From contig NC_088680.1 in NCBI RefSeq assembly GCF_950023065.1, positions 11,954,559 through 12,018,558 of the forward strand: 64,000 nt of DNA, written 5' to 3'. The position numbers and the translations under genes are program-made. The stretch's first letter is position 1. The number at the start of each line of letters is the position of its first letter. The DNA is from Planococcus citri. Taxonomy: Eukaryota > Arthropoda > Insecta > Hemiptera > Pseudococcidae. This document shows, piece by piece, positions 46,201 through 55,977 of the stretch. The notes below the pieces were generated by a model. It worked only from the letters and a program-made list of their open reading frames with translations, did no database searches and had not been told where the DNA came from.

Positions 46201-46327
46201 AACCGCCACCGAACGCGATGCTCCAATAAAATACTCCGATGATGAGCCCCAAACCGATGATCTGGGCTAAGAAGAAGCATTGCACGAAACCGTCCAATCG
46301 TTCCAAATTTGATCCTTCGTTATCCAT
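37099..46327 (-). CDS. Cytochrome b561 (transmembrane ascorbate-dependent reductase), gene A, complete coding region in four exons
   Basis: Joining 46327-46123, 42970-42768, 42104-41950 and 37261-37099 gives an uninterrupted frame of 241 residues and a TAA stop. Every junction has GT and AG and the phases agree (1, 0, 2). The protein is the usual size for cytochrome b561, with about six hydrophobic segments. Four histidines expected to hold two hemes are present: His54 (FNWHPL), His88 (KLIHSS), His122 (YSIHSW) and His161 (LPYHVY), spaced as in animal b561 with pairs 54/122 and 88/161. The family passes electrons from cytosolic ascorbate across a membrane to monodehydroascorbate or ferric iron; the membrane used here is unknown. 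A non-coding first exon may lie at 53.1-53.3 kb. A paralogue with the same exon structure is at 62.5-63.7 kb. Introns 1 and 3 are filled with tandem repeats. Confidence 0.95.
38150..41890. repeat. Degenerate ~148-bp tandem array filling intron 3 of b561 gene A
   Basis: The word (CAG)GGGTTCCCAAAAT and close variants occur some 24 times, for example at about 41276, 41416, 41574, 41712 and 41869, with steps of 138-158 bases. The spacers are strongly diverged. The array occupies nearly the whole intron. Confidence 0.8.
41950..42104 (-). CDS. b561 gene A, coding exon 3 (155 bases)
   Basis: Acceptor CGTTTTATAG, donor AAAAT|GTAAGT. Encodes AVIGFIAFLIPGLASPTKAK, His161 in LPYHVYVGH, then GINEKAVFK. 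Same length as the equivalent exon of gene B. Confidence 0.95.
42768..42970 (-). CDS. b561 gene A, coding exon 2
   Basis: Acceptor TTGCATCTTACAG, donor GCTCAG|GTAAGA. Encodes AILTFRAFRN through LLYVAQ with His88 and His122. Ends on a codon boundary. Confidence 0.95.
43080..43690. other. Intron 1 of b561 gene A, no feature seen
   Basis: AT-rich intron sequence between exon 2 and the repeat array. Confidence 0.5.
43690..44740 (+). repeat. ~120-bp tandem array, eight forward copies
   Basis: The word CAAACCATATGTCACA recurs at about 43801, 43921, 44053, 44177, 44297, 44417, 44536 and 44658, each followed by a G-rich GGGGCCCATTTTGGGGCTT segment. The step is mostly 119-124 bases (one of 132). Because 120 is divisible by three, a 183-codon repetitive open frame appears at 44069-44620. 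It is not considered a gene. Confidence 0.9.
44880..45665 (-). repeat. Same ~120-bp unit in inverted orientation, about six diverged copies
   Basis: Here the unit reads on the minus strand: GGTTTGTAAGG or GGTTTGTTAGG after a GTGCGACCT-like word, and the G-rich part appears as CCCCCTAAGGCCCACC. Copies start roughly every 125-130 bases. Together with the forward block it makes a large palindrome centred near 44.8 kb. Confidence 0.75.
46123..46327 (-). CDS. b561 gene A, coding exon 1
   Basis: Starts with ATG (MDNEGSNLERLDGF), covers the first membrane segment and His54, and ends GGTAACG|GTACGT after the first base of a codon. An acceptor-like AATATAAG lies 8 bases before the ATG, so a 5' UTR exon upstream is likely. 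Confidence 0.93.
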
Positions 46328-47262
46328 GATTTTTCCTTATATTATGTAGGTAGGTTTTAAGTAGATACTTATTTGAATAAATGTAGAGATGATGGAAGAA
46401 CTAACTAATGGTTTGATCGAATGATATTTATATACGTAGATTCTGAAAATAAGTAGACATGAAAACACAAAAGATTAATAGAATGAATCGACTAGAGCCC
46501 TACTTAGATGCTAAATAACTGACTATTTGGATCGAGTGCTCGTAATTTGAGCATTAAATAGGTAAATTAAATCGATAGAAAATTTACTCGAGTGAAATAT
46601 TGTCGTTCTTAAATTCCTAAAAATTAATTTTATCGTAAAATTATATTATTGATAATATGTTTCATAGTCAGAGCTGCACGTTTTACGTGATAAAATCCGA
46701 GTTTTCAAAGCTCGTGGTGATTTTTACCTTTTTAGAGAATACCTCAGCACCTACTTATCATTTTTATCTATAAAATAATAGTACCAGGATATAATCCATA
46801 CCTCAACGGATACCAATCATGAAACGTTTCCGCTGCATTAAATTCATTTGACGTAAATATAAAATTTATTTGGAAAAAGTAGAGTCATATTGTAAAATGG
46901 AAGTCACGACTGATAATTTATCAAAAAAAAAAGAAGGTAAAAATTATATATTTTTAAAAAAAATTCAAAATCCACCATCAACGACCTTGGTACTTGAATG
47001 ATAAAAAAGTTACCTAGGTATATTTTTTTATGCTTTGAACATCAAACGAAAAATTCACAGAACTGAGCGATTAGTAAAAACTTTGGATACCCCTAGCTCG
47101 GCTATAAAATAACAGAATTACAACTAACAAAAATTCAATTTTTTTTCTGCAGTCTCTCAAAACAAAATAAAAAATCAATAAAACTTGAAATTAAACCTAT
47201 TCATATCTTAAAAACTAAACTTTCAAAAAAAAAAAAAAAAAAAAAATGAATAATATAGGTAC

Positions 47263-47719
47263 CTGACAAACCGAAGACGTCGTCAGATCAAGGCTGTTCC
47301 ACCTTGGTCGAGTTACTAAGTTTCATTCCAGAAATATTATTTCCTAATTTGGAGAAGAGGGAAGCAATCAAATGGAAAATATCGCCAACTCGTACAGCAA
47401 GAGCAGCGAAAGCAGGTATTTGCAAAAGATAACGGATCACGACGAACCATACGATAATCCAAAAACTAGCGAACAAAATGAACCAGGGAATCGAAAAGAA
47501 AAGGTAAGGTAACGAGAAAGGAATAAATGGAAGCGAAAACAGAAAGAATGGAATCGACAGGAAAAGAAACGGAAGCGATAAGAGGAAAAGCACCCAAACT
47601 ACAACGAGTAAAGCGACCAAGATCGGGTGTGATTTCAGAAAGTTCACTACTTTAGTAACATCAAAATATGATGATTGAGATTGAATTTGCGCTTGCATCG
47701 TTGCTTATCTAGTAAGTAG
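47263..47719 (-). other. Exon carrying the proline-heptad open frame
   Basis: Limits set by the acceptor CTACTCTTCTAG and the donor CAG|GTACCT. A donor after the stop codon implies either splicing within the 3' UTR or an exon shared with downstream b561 exons. Confidence 0.45.
47288..47698 (-). CDS. 136-residue membrane protein with five proline heptads
   Basis: The frame runs from ATG at 47698 to TGA at 47288-47290. Residues 1-24 are polar; from 25 to about 92 the chain is almost entirely hydrophobic. Prolines sit at 43, 50, 57, 64 and 71, each in the unit S-(L/I)-P-(F/Y/W)-x-x-F (for example SLPFLFL, SIPFFLF, SLPYLFF). A polar tail of about 40 residues ends in KVEQP. An acceptor (CCTACTCTTCTAG, exon start 47719) lies 21 bases upstream, and a donor (TGTCAG|GTACCT, exon end 47263) lies 25 bases after the stop, so the frame fills a single internal-looking exon. 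I do not recognise the family. A hairpin membrane segment or lipid-droplet type anchor is conceivable from the proline pattern, but this is inference. It shares strand with b561 gene A, whose ATG is 960 bases downstream. Confidence 0.6.
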   Translation of the reverse strand: MQAQIQSQSSYFDVTKVVNFLKSHPILVALLVVVWVLFLLSLPFLFLSIPFFLFSLPFIPFSLPYLFFSIPWFILFASFWIIVWFVVIRYLLQIPAFAALAVRVGDIFHLIASLFSKLGNNISGMKLSNSTKVEQP

Positions 47720-50700
47720 CTAGAAGAGTAGGTTCAGAGGTTCAGATACAGGTACAGGTACCGCGAAAAATCACAACCAGGTAGAAGAAGAATCGGTTTT
47801 CTGGAGAGAAAAGTTCAATAAATCAATAGGTTGTCATAATAATGTGGATGTTTAATATTGTCGATGTAAAATTGAAGCTCATTTTACAGCTTTGTTGGTA
47901 AAATGAAATGCAGAGCTGTGTGAATGCTGATGGAGAAGTGGTGAAAGAATACAGGAAATTGTTTTTTGAAAAAAAAAAAAAACAATTGAAATGAAGAAAA
48001 ATATTTGTGAAAAAATTCACTTGTGACGAAAGACGATTTCAAAAATTGAAATTCGTCAAAATGAATATCATTCAGAAATCTACACCAAAAAAATAATGGG
48101 TAGGTACTTGAATAACAAGAATAAAAATTGAGCATAAATGCTCATATAGATGATTTGATGGTTTAAAGAAAACTAGTCTGATTTAAAATTGAAAAATGAA
48201 AATAATCTACAAGCACATTGAAATTTAAGAATGGAAAAAAAATGAAAATTGAGTGTAAAAGAAGAGGGTTAGAATGATCACTAGAATGATCACTTCAAAA
48301 GTGATTTCAGTAGTAAAAAATCAAAACAAAATCCTAATAATTAAAACGAACTTTGAGGAATTTCCAACGATGAAAATTAGGTATTACAAGAAATAAGTAG
48401 GTACCCTGAATAAATTCATATTACGAGTATAAAGAAAATAATGTGGTTAAGAAATCTTCAAAAAATTAGTCACGATTGAAATACATATACCTATTTTGCC
48501 ATCAAAATTCAAGAGGAATAATCAGTAAAAACAGAGATTCCCATATTTCACTTGCCTGACTAAAAAGTGAGAATTAAAAAAAGTAGACCAAATAAAACAA
48601 TGACAAAATAAATGAAAAAAAACTGATAGGTGTTTTTTTTTTTTTTGAAATTCTAAAATATTGACCTAACTCATAATTATATGATCCTCCATATAGAACA
48701 GGGAGGGAGGAAGGTCAGCTCAGTTGATAAAATAATGCACTTTATGGGTCACTTGGATGCCAAACTTCCATTTTTATGCAGCCAAGTGGATAAAAAAATA
48801 TGATTTAATCAAACAAAATAATACCAATTTAAAAAAAATAATCAAAATTTGGGACCCAAATTTTTTTAAAAAAAAAGTAGGTACACCAAGTGAAATTGAT
48901 AAACTATTTGGGGAGGGAGACTGATGAACTTTATTCAGCCTAATTTGAAAGATCGTTAAAACTTTTAGATAACTTAAGATCAAGGATCATAATAAAACTG
49001 AAATGAAATAACAAGGCCATCCTGAAAACATTCTCTTAAAATTTGTTTGAAGGATGATTTTACTGTCGAAAATGGCGAATTCTTCATCAAGACAATTGAC
49101 TAAAATTTGGAGAAATGAATTTCTAGTATAAAAACCTCCTCCTCCTCTCACTTGGATTAAATTTATTGAGCAACAAAGAGATTTTCAAATATTTTAGCAC
49201 TTCATTTTTTTAAACGTAAAATTGAAAAACACTCGTGAAATGGTTCCCAAAACACAAGATCAAATTCATGTTGATGAATTAAAAAAAAAAAAAAAGATCA
49301 TAGTTTGAAATCACGTGAACCATATTTTCTGACCACATTTTCTCTCCACCTTCGCTTCGCCCCTCTTTTCTCTTCCTTTTCGAATTTAATTACATAAGGT
49401 ACTTCCAAAAAGGAAAAATATTGCAGAACTGTTTTTTTTTTTTTTAATTTCTTCGTTAATATTTTTTTTTTTTTTGAAATTTATTTTCAACTATCATTCA
49501 ATTTGAAATTCTGGAAGCTGAACGAAAATTGAAGAAATAGTATTAGGTAGGTACGTGCCCGTTTATTGAAAAATCATCTCCTTTCTCTCAGCTAGAGAAT
49601 AATTTCTTTTATTTTAGATCTTTTATTGTAATCCCAGATCGAAATTCATTTTTATGAATTTAAAAGTATAGGCCAATCATAATTTGACATTTTTTCCTTA
49701 TTGAAGAATCCCGCCCTTTTCAGTATCAGCTGCATCAACTTTTTGAACAGAACATTTTTTTTATACCTAAATTCAAAAAACACTTCGAAAATCTTGCATC
49801 AAAATGTATTTAGATTCAAAAATGGACTAAGTTATCATAATTTGAAATTTTCGCACAAATTCATCTTTTCTAACCCCTTCCATCTAGTTCCCTTTTCCTT
49901 CTCTCTTCTCAAATTTAATCCCTTCTGAAATTAAAAAAATAAATATAAAAAAATACACATTGTAGAATTTCTATTTTTTTTTTAAATTTTCTTTGTTGAT
50001 AAAATTTTATAACTTTTTTAGAACTCATCAAAATTTATTTCATTTAAAACTGAATGAAATTTGAGAAAACAGACAATTTGTTTACAATATCTACTCATGT
50101 GTAACTTATAGCATCCTTCCCCTTTGAACATTTTTTTTTTTTTTTTTTTTTTTTAGATTTCCAAAACGTAAATTATTACTTCATCAAGAAAATTTCATTT
50201 ATTTCTATTTTGCTCACCAATTCTGAAATTTCAAGAAATTCTAGTCTTTTAATTCACTTTCCTTCAGTATAGGTCATTCTCATTTGATTTTAAATCACAA
50301 CAAATGAAAAATATCCAATTTATTTTCGATCTTATATTTGCAACTTGAAAGTAATCGTTGACATTCTACGATTATACTTTTCTGAAAATCTAAATCGAAT
50401 TTACTCGTCTTTGATTGTCTCTTTGGTTCTTTTCGATGTAATAAAAAATGAGCATTACTTAGATAATTAAAAATAAAAAAGTTCTGATGTGTGTGTGTAG
50501 TGGTTTTTTTTTTTTTTTTAATAGGAGTACCTGAATAAAGAAGGTTTAATTTTTATTTTTTATACGATACAATGACTTTTTGCTAGAATATTTCTCGAAA
50601 ATTACTTCGCAATTTCGTGGTCATCTTGACAAAATATTACAATGTCCCAAATTTTCAGTGCCAAAACATTTTTTTTTTTAATACAAAAAAAAAATGCTTT

Positions 50701-52030
50701 TTTGTTTTTTGTTATCTGATTCTTATTCCAATTTTCAATTTTTCTGAGTTTTTTTTGCTCAAAAAAATTTTAAACACATCTTATTTTTATATTTAGAAAA
50801 AAAATCATCTTTATTCAAACATTTGAGTTTTATTAAGTAATCTGTCAAAAATGCTGGTCTTGTCGACAAATAATTTTCACACTCAAAATACACCATGTTC
50901 CTTTCTATGGCATTTCATCAAAGCACCACAACGTCAAACACACCTTGAAACATTTAAAAAATCACAATTAATGTTCCTATCTTTCGATACTTCAACGCTG
51001 TTAAATGACTCCCATCCCAAAAACATGTATCAATGCAACAAAAAAAAAAAATAGGAACCCACTAATTCAAATTATTATGCAGAATTACCCAAAGAAAAAA
51101 ATATGTAAAATAAAAAAGCTGATCATTTCAATAATTTTATTCATCAAGTCATCCTCGTTTCTCAACTTTACTTTGATCTTTAAAATTTTCAATGTAATGC
51201 AAAAAAAAAGTGTGTAAACGAGTAGGACACTGTTTGTTTTTATACATAATGTAAAACTTTATCTTCTCATGAAAAAAAAAAATCATACCACTTCTGCCTA
51301 TTACACGTTTTAAAACACCAGACTAATTTATTTTTAAAAAATAAACAGTGAAAAAAAAACGTTGAAAGTCGTCAAAGAAACCTTTTTTTTTCAAAATTAG
51401 ACGTAGAAACTAGGTAAATAAGCTACGTCATTGCAAAAAACGAATTTCAGTATGCAAGAAAAATTATCGCAAAATTTTCGTTGAAAAAAAAAAATTAAAA
51501 AATAAAATACTTGAATATTAAAATGTACTCAATTTGGCCACACGTACAAATACATGCCATATTACTTCAATCACATTCCTAGTTTATTTTTAATTTTATT
51601 CTTTTTTCAATACCAATTAGAATTACCAACAAAGTAGATACTTTCGATATTTTATCATTTGAAAAAAAAATCAACACAAATGTTAGGGACCTACACTTCT
51701 TCAAAACGATTCATTTCAAATTCTACGGTAATTAGTAGTAAATCGTATCAATAATTGACCATTAAAAAGTATAATTTTCCTCGTTTCAAAGGTTAACCAA
51801 TTAACATCTCATTAAGAAAGAGCACCAAACACGTTACGATTCTCAAAAAATAAAATAAAAATGAAAAAATAAGCTGAGTCGATAATTATTAAGTACCTTT
51901 GGTTCAAATAATCAAATTTTTGTAACACTCCTTTGATACGTATTCTCAATCGATTAATTATTTTCAAAACCTACTCACATACTTTTAAAATTGACAAAAA
52001 AATAATCATTCGAACATCCAAAATGAATAA
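47720..52030. other. No gene seen; AT-rich with long homopolymer runs
   Basis: Contains poly-T runs (for example about 50130-50154) and C-rich phrases such as CCCCTCTTTTCTCTTCC that recur with variation at 49.36 and 49.88 kb, pointing to an old duplication. It probably is intron if the first exon at 53.1 kb belongs to the downstream genes. Confidence 0.45.
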
Positions 52031-52039
52031 ATTATTCGA

Positions 52040-52260
52040 CTTTTTTTACCCAACAAAACCTGTTTTGAAACATCGAACATCTCGCTCGCTCGCTCCGGAA
52101 CAAAAAATAGACTCGAAACAACCTTAACATTGTAGCGTTCACGTATCGATAACTACGTACCGTGAAAATCACTTCCAAGCGATTGATTAAATTAGAATAA
52201 ATTCGTAATACGATGCAATGCACACTTCTGCGATCACCACGAACGAGTTATTCGGTAATT
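52040..52260 (-). promoter_or_regulatory. Possible alternative first exon or promoter
   Basis: A CpG-containing island of text (CGAGCGAGCGAGCG on minus) with a donor-like TTCACG|GTACGT at about 52157. No coding evidence. It is suggested only because it stands out from AT-rich flanks on the same strand as the b561 gene. Confidence 0.25.
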
Positions 52261-53130
52261 TAATACTTTTCAAGTGTGAGCTAGTATGAGCTTCTTACTT
52301 CGAGAAGGAAAATTGAAACGCTTTATCAATATACATAACACATTTTTAAATTGCGATACGACACTTCGTTTGAGCTTAGACCACAAAATACATTAAAAGT
52401 GTTGAAGATAAGCTTCTTTTTTTTTTTTTTTTTTGAAACAATCGCAGTTTTGTTCTACAGTTTATAAATTTGGAATTCTAGATTAGGAACGTTGTTACAA
52501 TTTACCTTGAAATATTGAAAAATAACAGAACTGTTCTTGAATCTTGAATTAGGTACCCACAAACAACACATGAAATTTGGAAACAAAATGATACCGAAAC
52601 GAGAGATTGGTTAGTAACTGGTTTGAAAATGATCTAAAATTATATTTTTATATTTTTTTAATTGTTATAACAGACCTTTTGACTTGTAATCGATAACAGA
52701 TTACAACCATGTAAGCTTCGTTATCTTCTAAGTAAATATTTATGAAACAAGCGAATAAAAATTATTACAGGCTTATTTACACATTAAATTAGACATTGTA
52801 GATTAATAAAACCGTCTCGATAAAACGATCAATTAAAACTTGCCAACTTTCTGACGCACCAAACCAAAGGAAAAATATGTGAGAGAGAAAGGAGTACGAA
52901 TTAAATGAGAAAATGGCGCTACGTGTCATTGACATAGTTTTTAATGATTATTTTCAAAACTCGAGTCGTTAATGTCTCGGTATTTTGAAAACATTCGCAA
53001 CAAACCCATATGGATAAGTGATGGATTTGTAAAAAAAAAAAAATTGAACGAAATATATACACAATGTATACTCTATAAAGAAACGTATCAACAGCTGGTA
53101 TGGCAACAAGTATATACAATGTGAACTTAC

Positions 53131-53285
53131 TTCAGCTATGATAATAATAAGCCAGCTTCAAACACAAGTGCACAACGCGAGCGTCCAAAAAACTATGTAA
53201 TTCACCGGTGAAGTGGAGAGATGTTGATGCAGGAGCTGTTCGGAGAAGATTAAAATTCGATGGCACAATATTACGAAATTTAACT
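53131..53285 (-). other. Probable non-coding first exon with initiator
   Basis: On the minus strand an initiator-like TCAGTT (53287-53282) begins a 155-base segment without any ATG. It ends at a consensus donor (AGCTGAA|GTAAGT) at 53131. The segment and 300 bases upstream are richer in CpG. It would suit as the 5' UTR exon of the proline-heptad gene and/or b561 gene A. Plus- and minus-strand open frames across it (about 90-100 codons) have no domain. Confidence 0.45.
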
Positions 53286-53599
53286 GACAAACCGATACCG
53301 GAGTGTTTATTATCGCAATTTGAAATCGTACGAAAAAAAATGAACCTTCTGTGGTATGGGTCGTTTAAACAGCTGGTTGATTTCGAACTCGAACGGGAAA
53401 AAACGGCGACGAGACGAGAGTGGGAATTGGGAATGCGTTTCACTACATTGATAGCTGCACGTCTTTCCCGGCTGTAGTATATACGAGCTTACGGTGAATG
53501 TTAATGTAGGTAAACGATGAAGGTGATGACAGACTGTGATGCTGAGTCGAGCATAGACTATAGAGCTTAGAGAGTAATTTGGATGGTGATTGTGAGAAT

Positions 53600-54435
53600 A
53601 GGTGGAGGTTTTTGAGGTGTTCGGGTGGATGGAAATGAGAGTTGGGTGATTCTCGAGAGATGAATAGGATCACAATTGTGATCTTGTTTTGATCAAAGAA
53701 GAGAATTTTTTGGCTATGAGATTCCTTCTGAACTGCATCTCACTCTCAGAGTCAGATACCTACCTTATTTGAAAAATTGGATTGGAACAAACTACTCCAA
53801 AACGTGGGTAGGTATCTTTCTATGGTACCTATTTAATTCAAGTCTACTTAATTTTCATTAATTTTTATTACGAAGACTCTCATATGAGTCTCAACCTCGA
53901 TTTCCTGAAGCGAGAAAATTACAACAAGAGTCTTCGAATTTAACTTCTTTCGTCACAGGTAAAGTAACTATATAATTTTTTCAGAGTAGGTATAGATGAG
54001 CTCAAAATTGAGGAAAGTACTGGAATGACGAGATGAATTCACTCCAAGTCTACATTTTTCAAGTTTTGAACGAGTTTCAGTTTACAAGTAGGTAGATTGT
54101 AATTTTTATTTTTAATCAAAAAGTGTGAGTCTAATTTGAAAAAAAAAATTCAAAAAAAATTGATTGATTTTTTTTAAAAATCTTTTTATGGTGAAAATTA
54201 ATTTTCTGACCCAACAGCCCAAATAAGCACCCTTTTAAAAAAATGAATAAAAGTACCTAAAATTGTCGCGCATAAAATTTCTCACGAGTAAAGTCCAATT
54301 ACAATACCTATTCTCCTCTATAAAAATCAATTCTCGAGATCTTCGTATTTGCAACAGAAAATTATAGATTTGAACTTTTGAAATTGAAAAAAAAATAGCT
54401 CAAGAGCAAAACTTTCAAGAGAAGAATTTAACTCA
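53600..54435. other. No gene seen
   Basis: AT-rich sequence, probably upstream of the first exon at 53.1-53.3 kb. Confidence 0.45.
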
Positions 54436-54438
54436 TAA

Positions 54439-55752
54439 AAGGGAACCTCTTGAGGTGTCACACTCCGATTTGAACGGGACCGCGATTTTTGGAAAGAGCA
54501 TAGTCTAAAACCCCCAACACCAAATTTTCAGCTGCCCAAGTTCATTTTTCGATTTTTGGTGAATTTTTGAAAATTCAAAATTGACTGTTTTTGGCGATTT
54601 ATGCTTTTTTTTAAAAGTACGTACTTGCTCTGTAAAAATGGTCAAAATAAGTCCCAAAACTGATATTAACTACCCAAGTCCAAATTTCACCATTTCCAGC
54701 CATTCTGGAGCCTCCAGCGCGATTTTTCAATTTCTCCAAAATTTTGAATTTGCTCCAGAAGGCGTGAATGTGAAGTTGGGCAGCTAAAAATCGAGTTGTA
54801 TGTTACACTCGACCTGTTCAACGAGTTTATCCACATTTGAGCCTATTTTGAGAGTGACACCTCAAAAGTGGCTTTTTGACCAGTTTTTTTCAAAATTAAA
54901 AAATCCAAAAAATCAAAAGTTCCCCGTTTGTGTGGAAATTTTCGAAGTTCACGCGAATCGCTGTATTTTGTCTAAAACTAACCCCTCAAATCAAAATTTT
55001 ACAATTTCCAGCCATTCTGGAACCTCCAGCGCAATTTTTCAATTTCTCCAGAATTTTGAATTTGCTCCAGAAGACGTGTATATGAAGTTGGGCAGCTAAA
55101 AATCGAGTTGTGTATTATACTCGACCTGTTTAACGAGTTTATCTACATTTGAGCCGATTTTGGGAGTGACACCTCTAGAGTGCTGGTTTTTTGACCAGCA
55201 TTTTTCAAAATTAAAAAATCCAAAAAATCAAAAGATAACCGTTTGTGAGAAAATTTTTGAAATTTGTGCAAACCGTTGTATTTCTTCAAGAACTAAACCC
55301 CGGAGCGCAAATTCGACTATTTTCAGCCGTTTTGGAGCGAGAGTGACACCTCAAAAAACCACTCTTGAAGTGTCACTCTCAAAATCGGCTCAAATGTGGA
55401 TAAACTCGTTAAACAGGTCGAGTGCAATATACAACTCGATTTTTAGCTGCCCAACTTCATACTCACGTCTTCTGGGGCAAATTCAAAATTCTGGAGAAAT
55501 TGAAAATCGCGCTGGAGGCTCCAGAATGGTTGGAAATGGTGAAATTTGGACCTTGGGTAGTTAATATTAGTTTTGGGACTTATTTTGACCATTTTTACTG
55601 AACAGTCAATTTTGAATTTTCATAAATTCAACAAAAATCGAAAAATGAACTTGGGAAGCTGAAAATTTGGTTTTGGGGGTTTTAGACTAAGCTCTTTCCA
55701 AAAATCGCGGTTGTGTTCAAATCGGAGTGTAACACCTCAAAAGGTTCCCTTG
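54439..55752. mobile_element. 1.3-kb foldback element with ~400-bp arms
   Basis: The left arm from AAGGGAACCTCTTGAGGTGT (about 54439) is matched in reverse complement by the right arm ending ACACCTCAAAAGGTTCCCTT (about 55750). Similarity is high over roughly 400 bases. The spacer holds a second direct copy of the inner part (CATTCTGGARCCTCCAGCGC at 54711 and 55013, step 302). There is no coding capacity beyond short frames. Related fragments lie at 4.35 and 5.2-5.7 kb. Confidence 0.88.
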
Positions 55753-55977
55753 TCAGCTCTACTGACAGGATATTTTAGATCTACAAGTTCGAAGTTTATT
55801 AGGCACCTAATTTAAATTTTTTCATGGGAATGGGATACTTGATTGTTGATTCGTCTATAAATTTAAGTTTTACTTACTGTAAAAAAACTAATGTGAAAAA
55901 TTGAAAAAAAAAAATTAATAAAAATTAGTTTTGAGGTGGAAAACAGAGACAAATTTTCTCGGTACTTCTAATAATCA

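Noticed and set aside
53208..53477. 89-codon plus-strand frame (MKWRDVDAG...)
   Set aside because: No domain; the minus strand offers a better explanation as first exon with initiator and donor.
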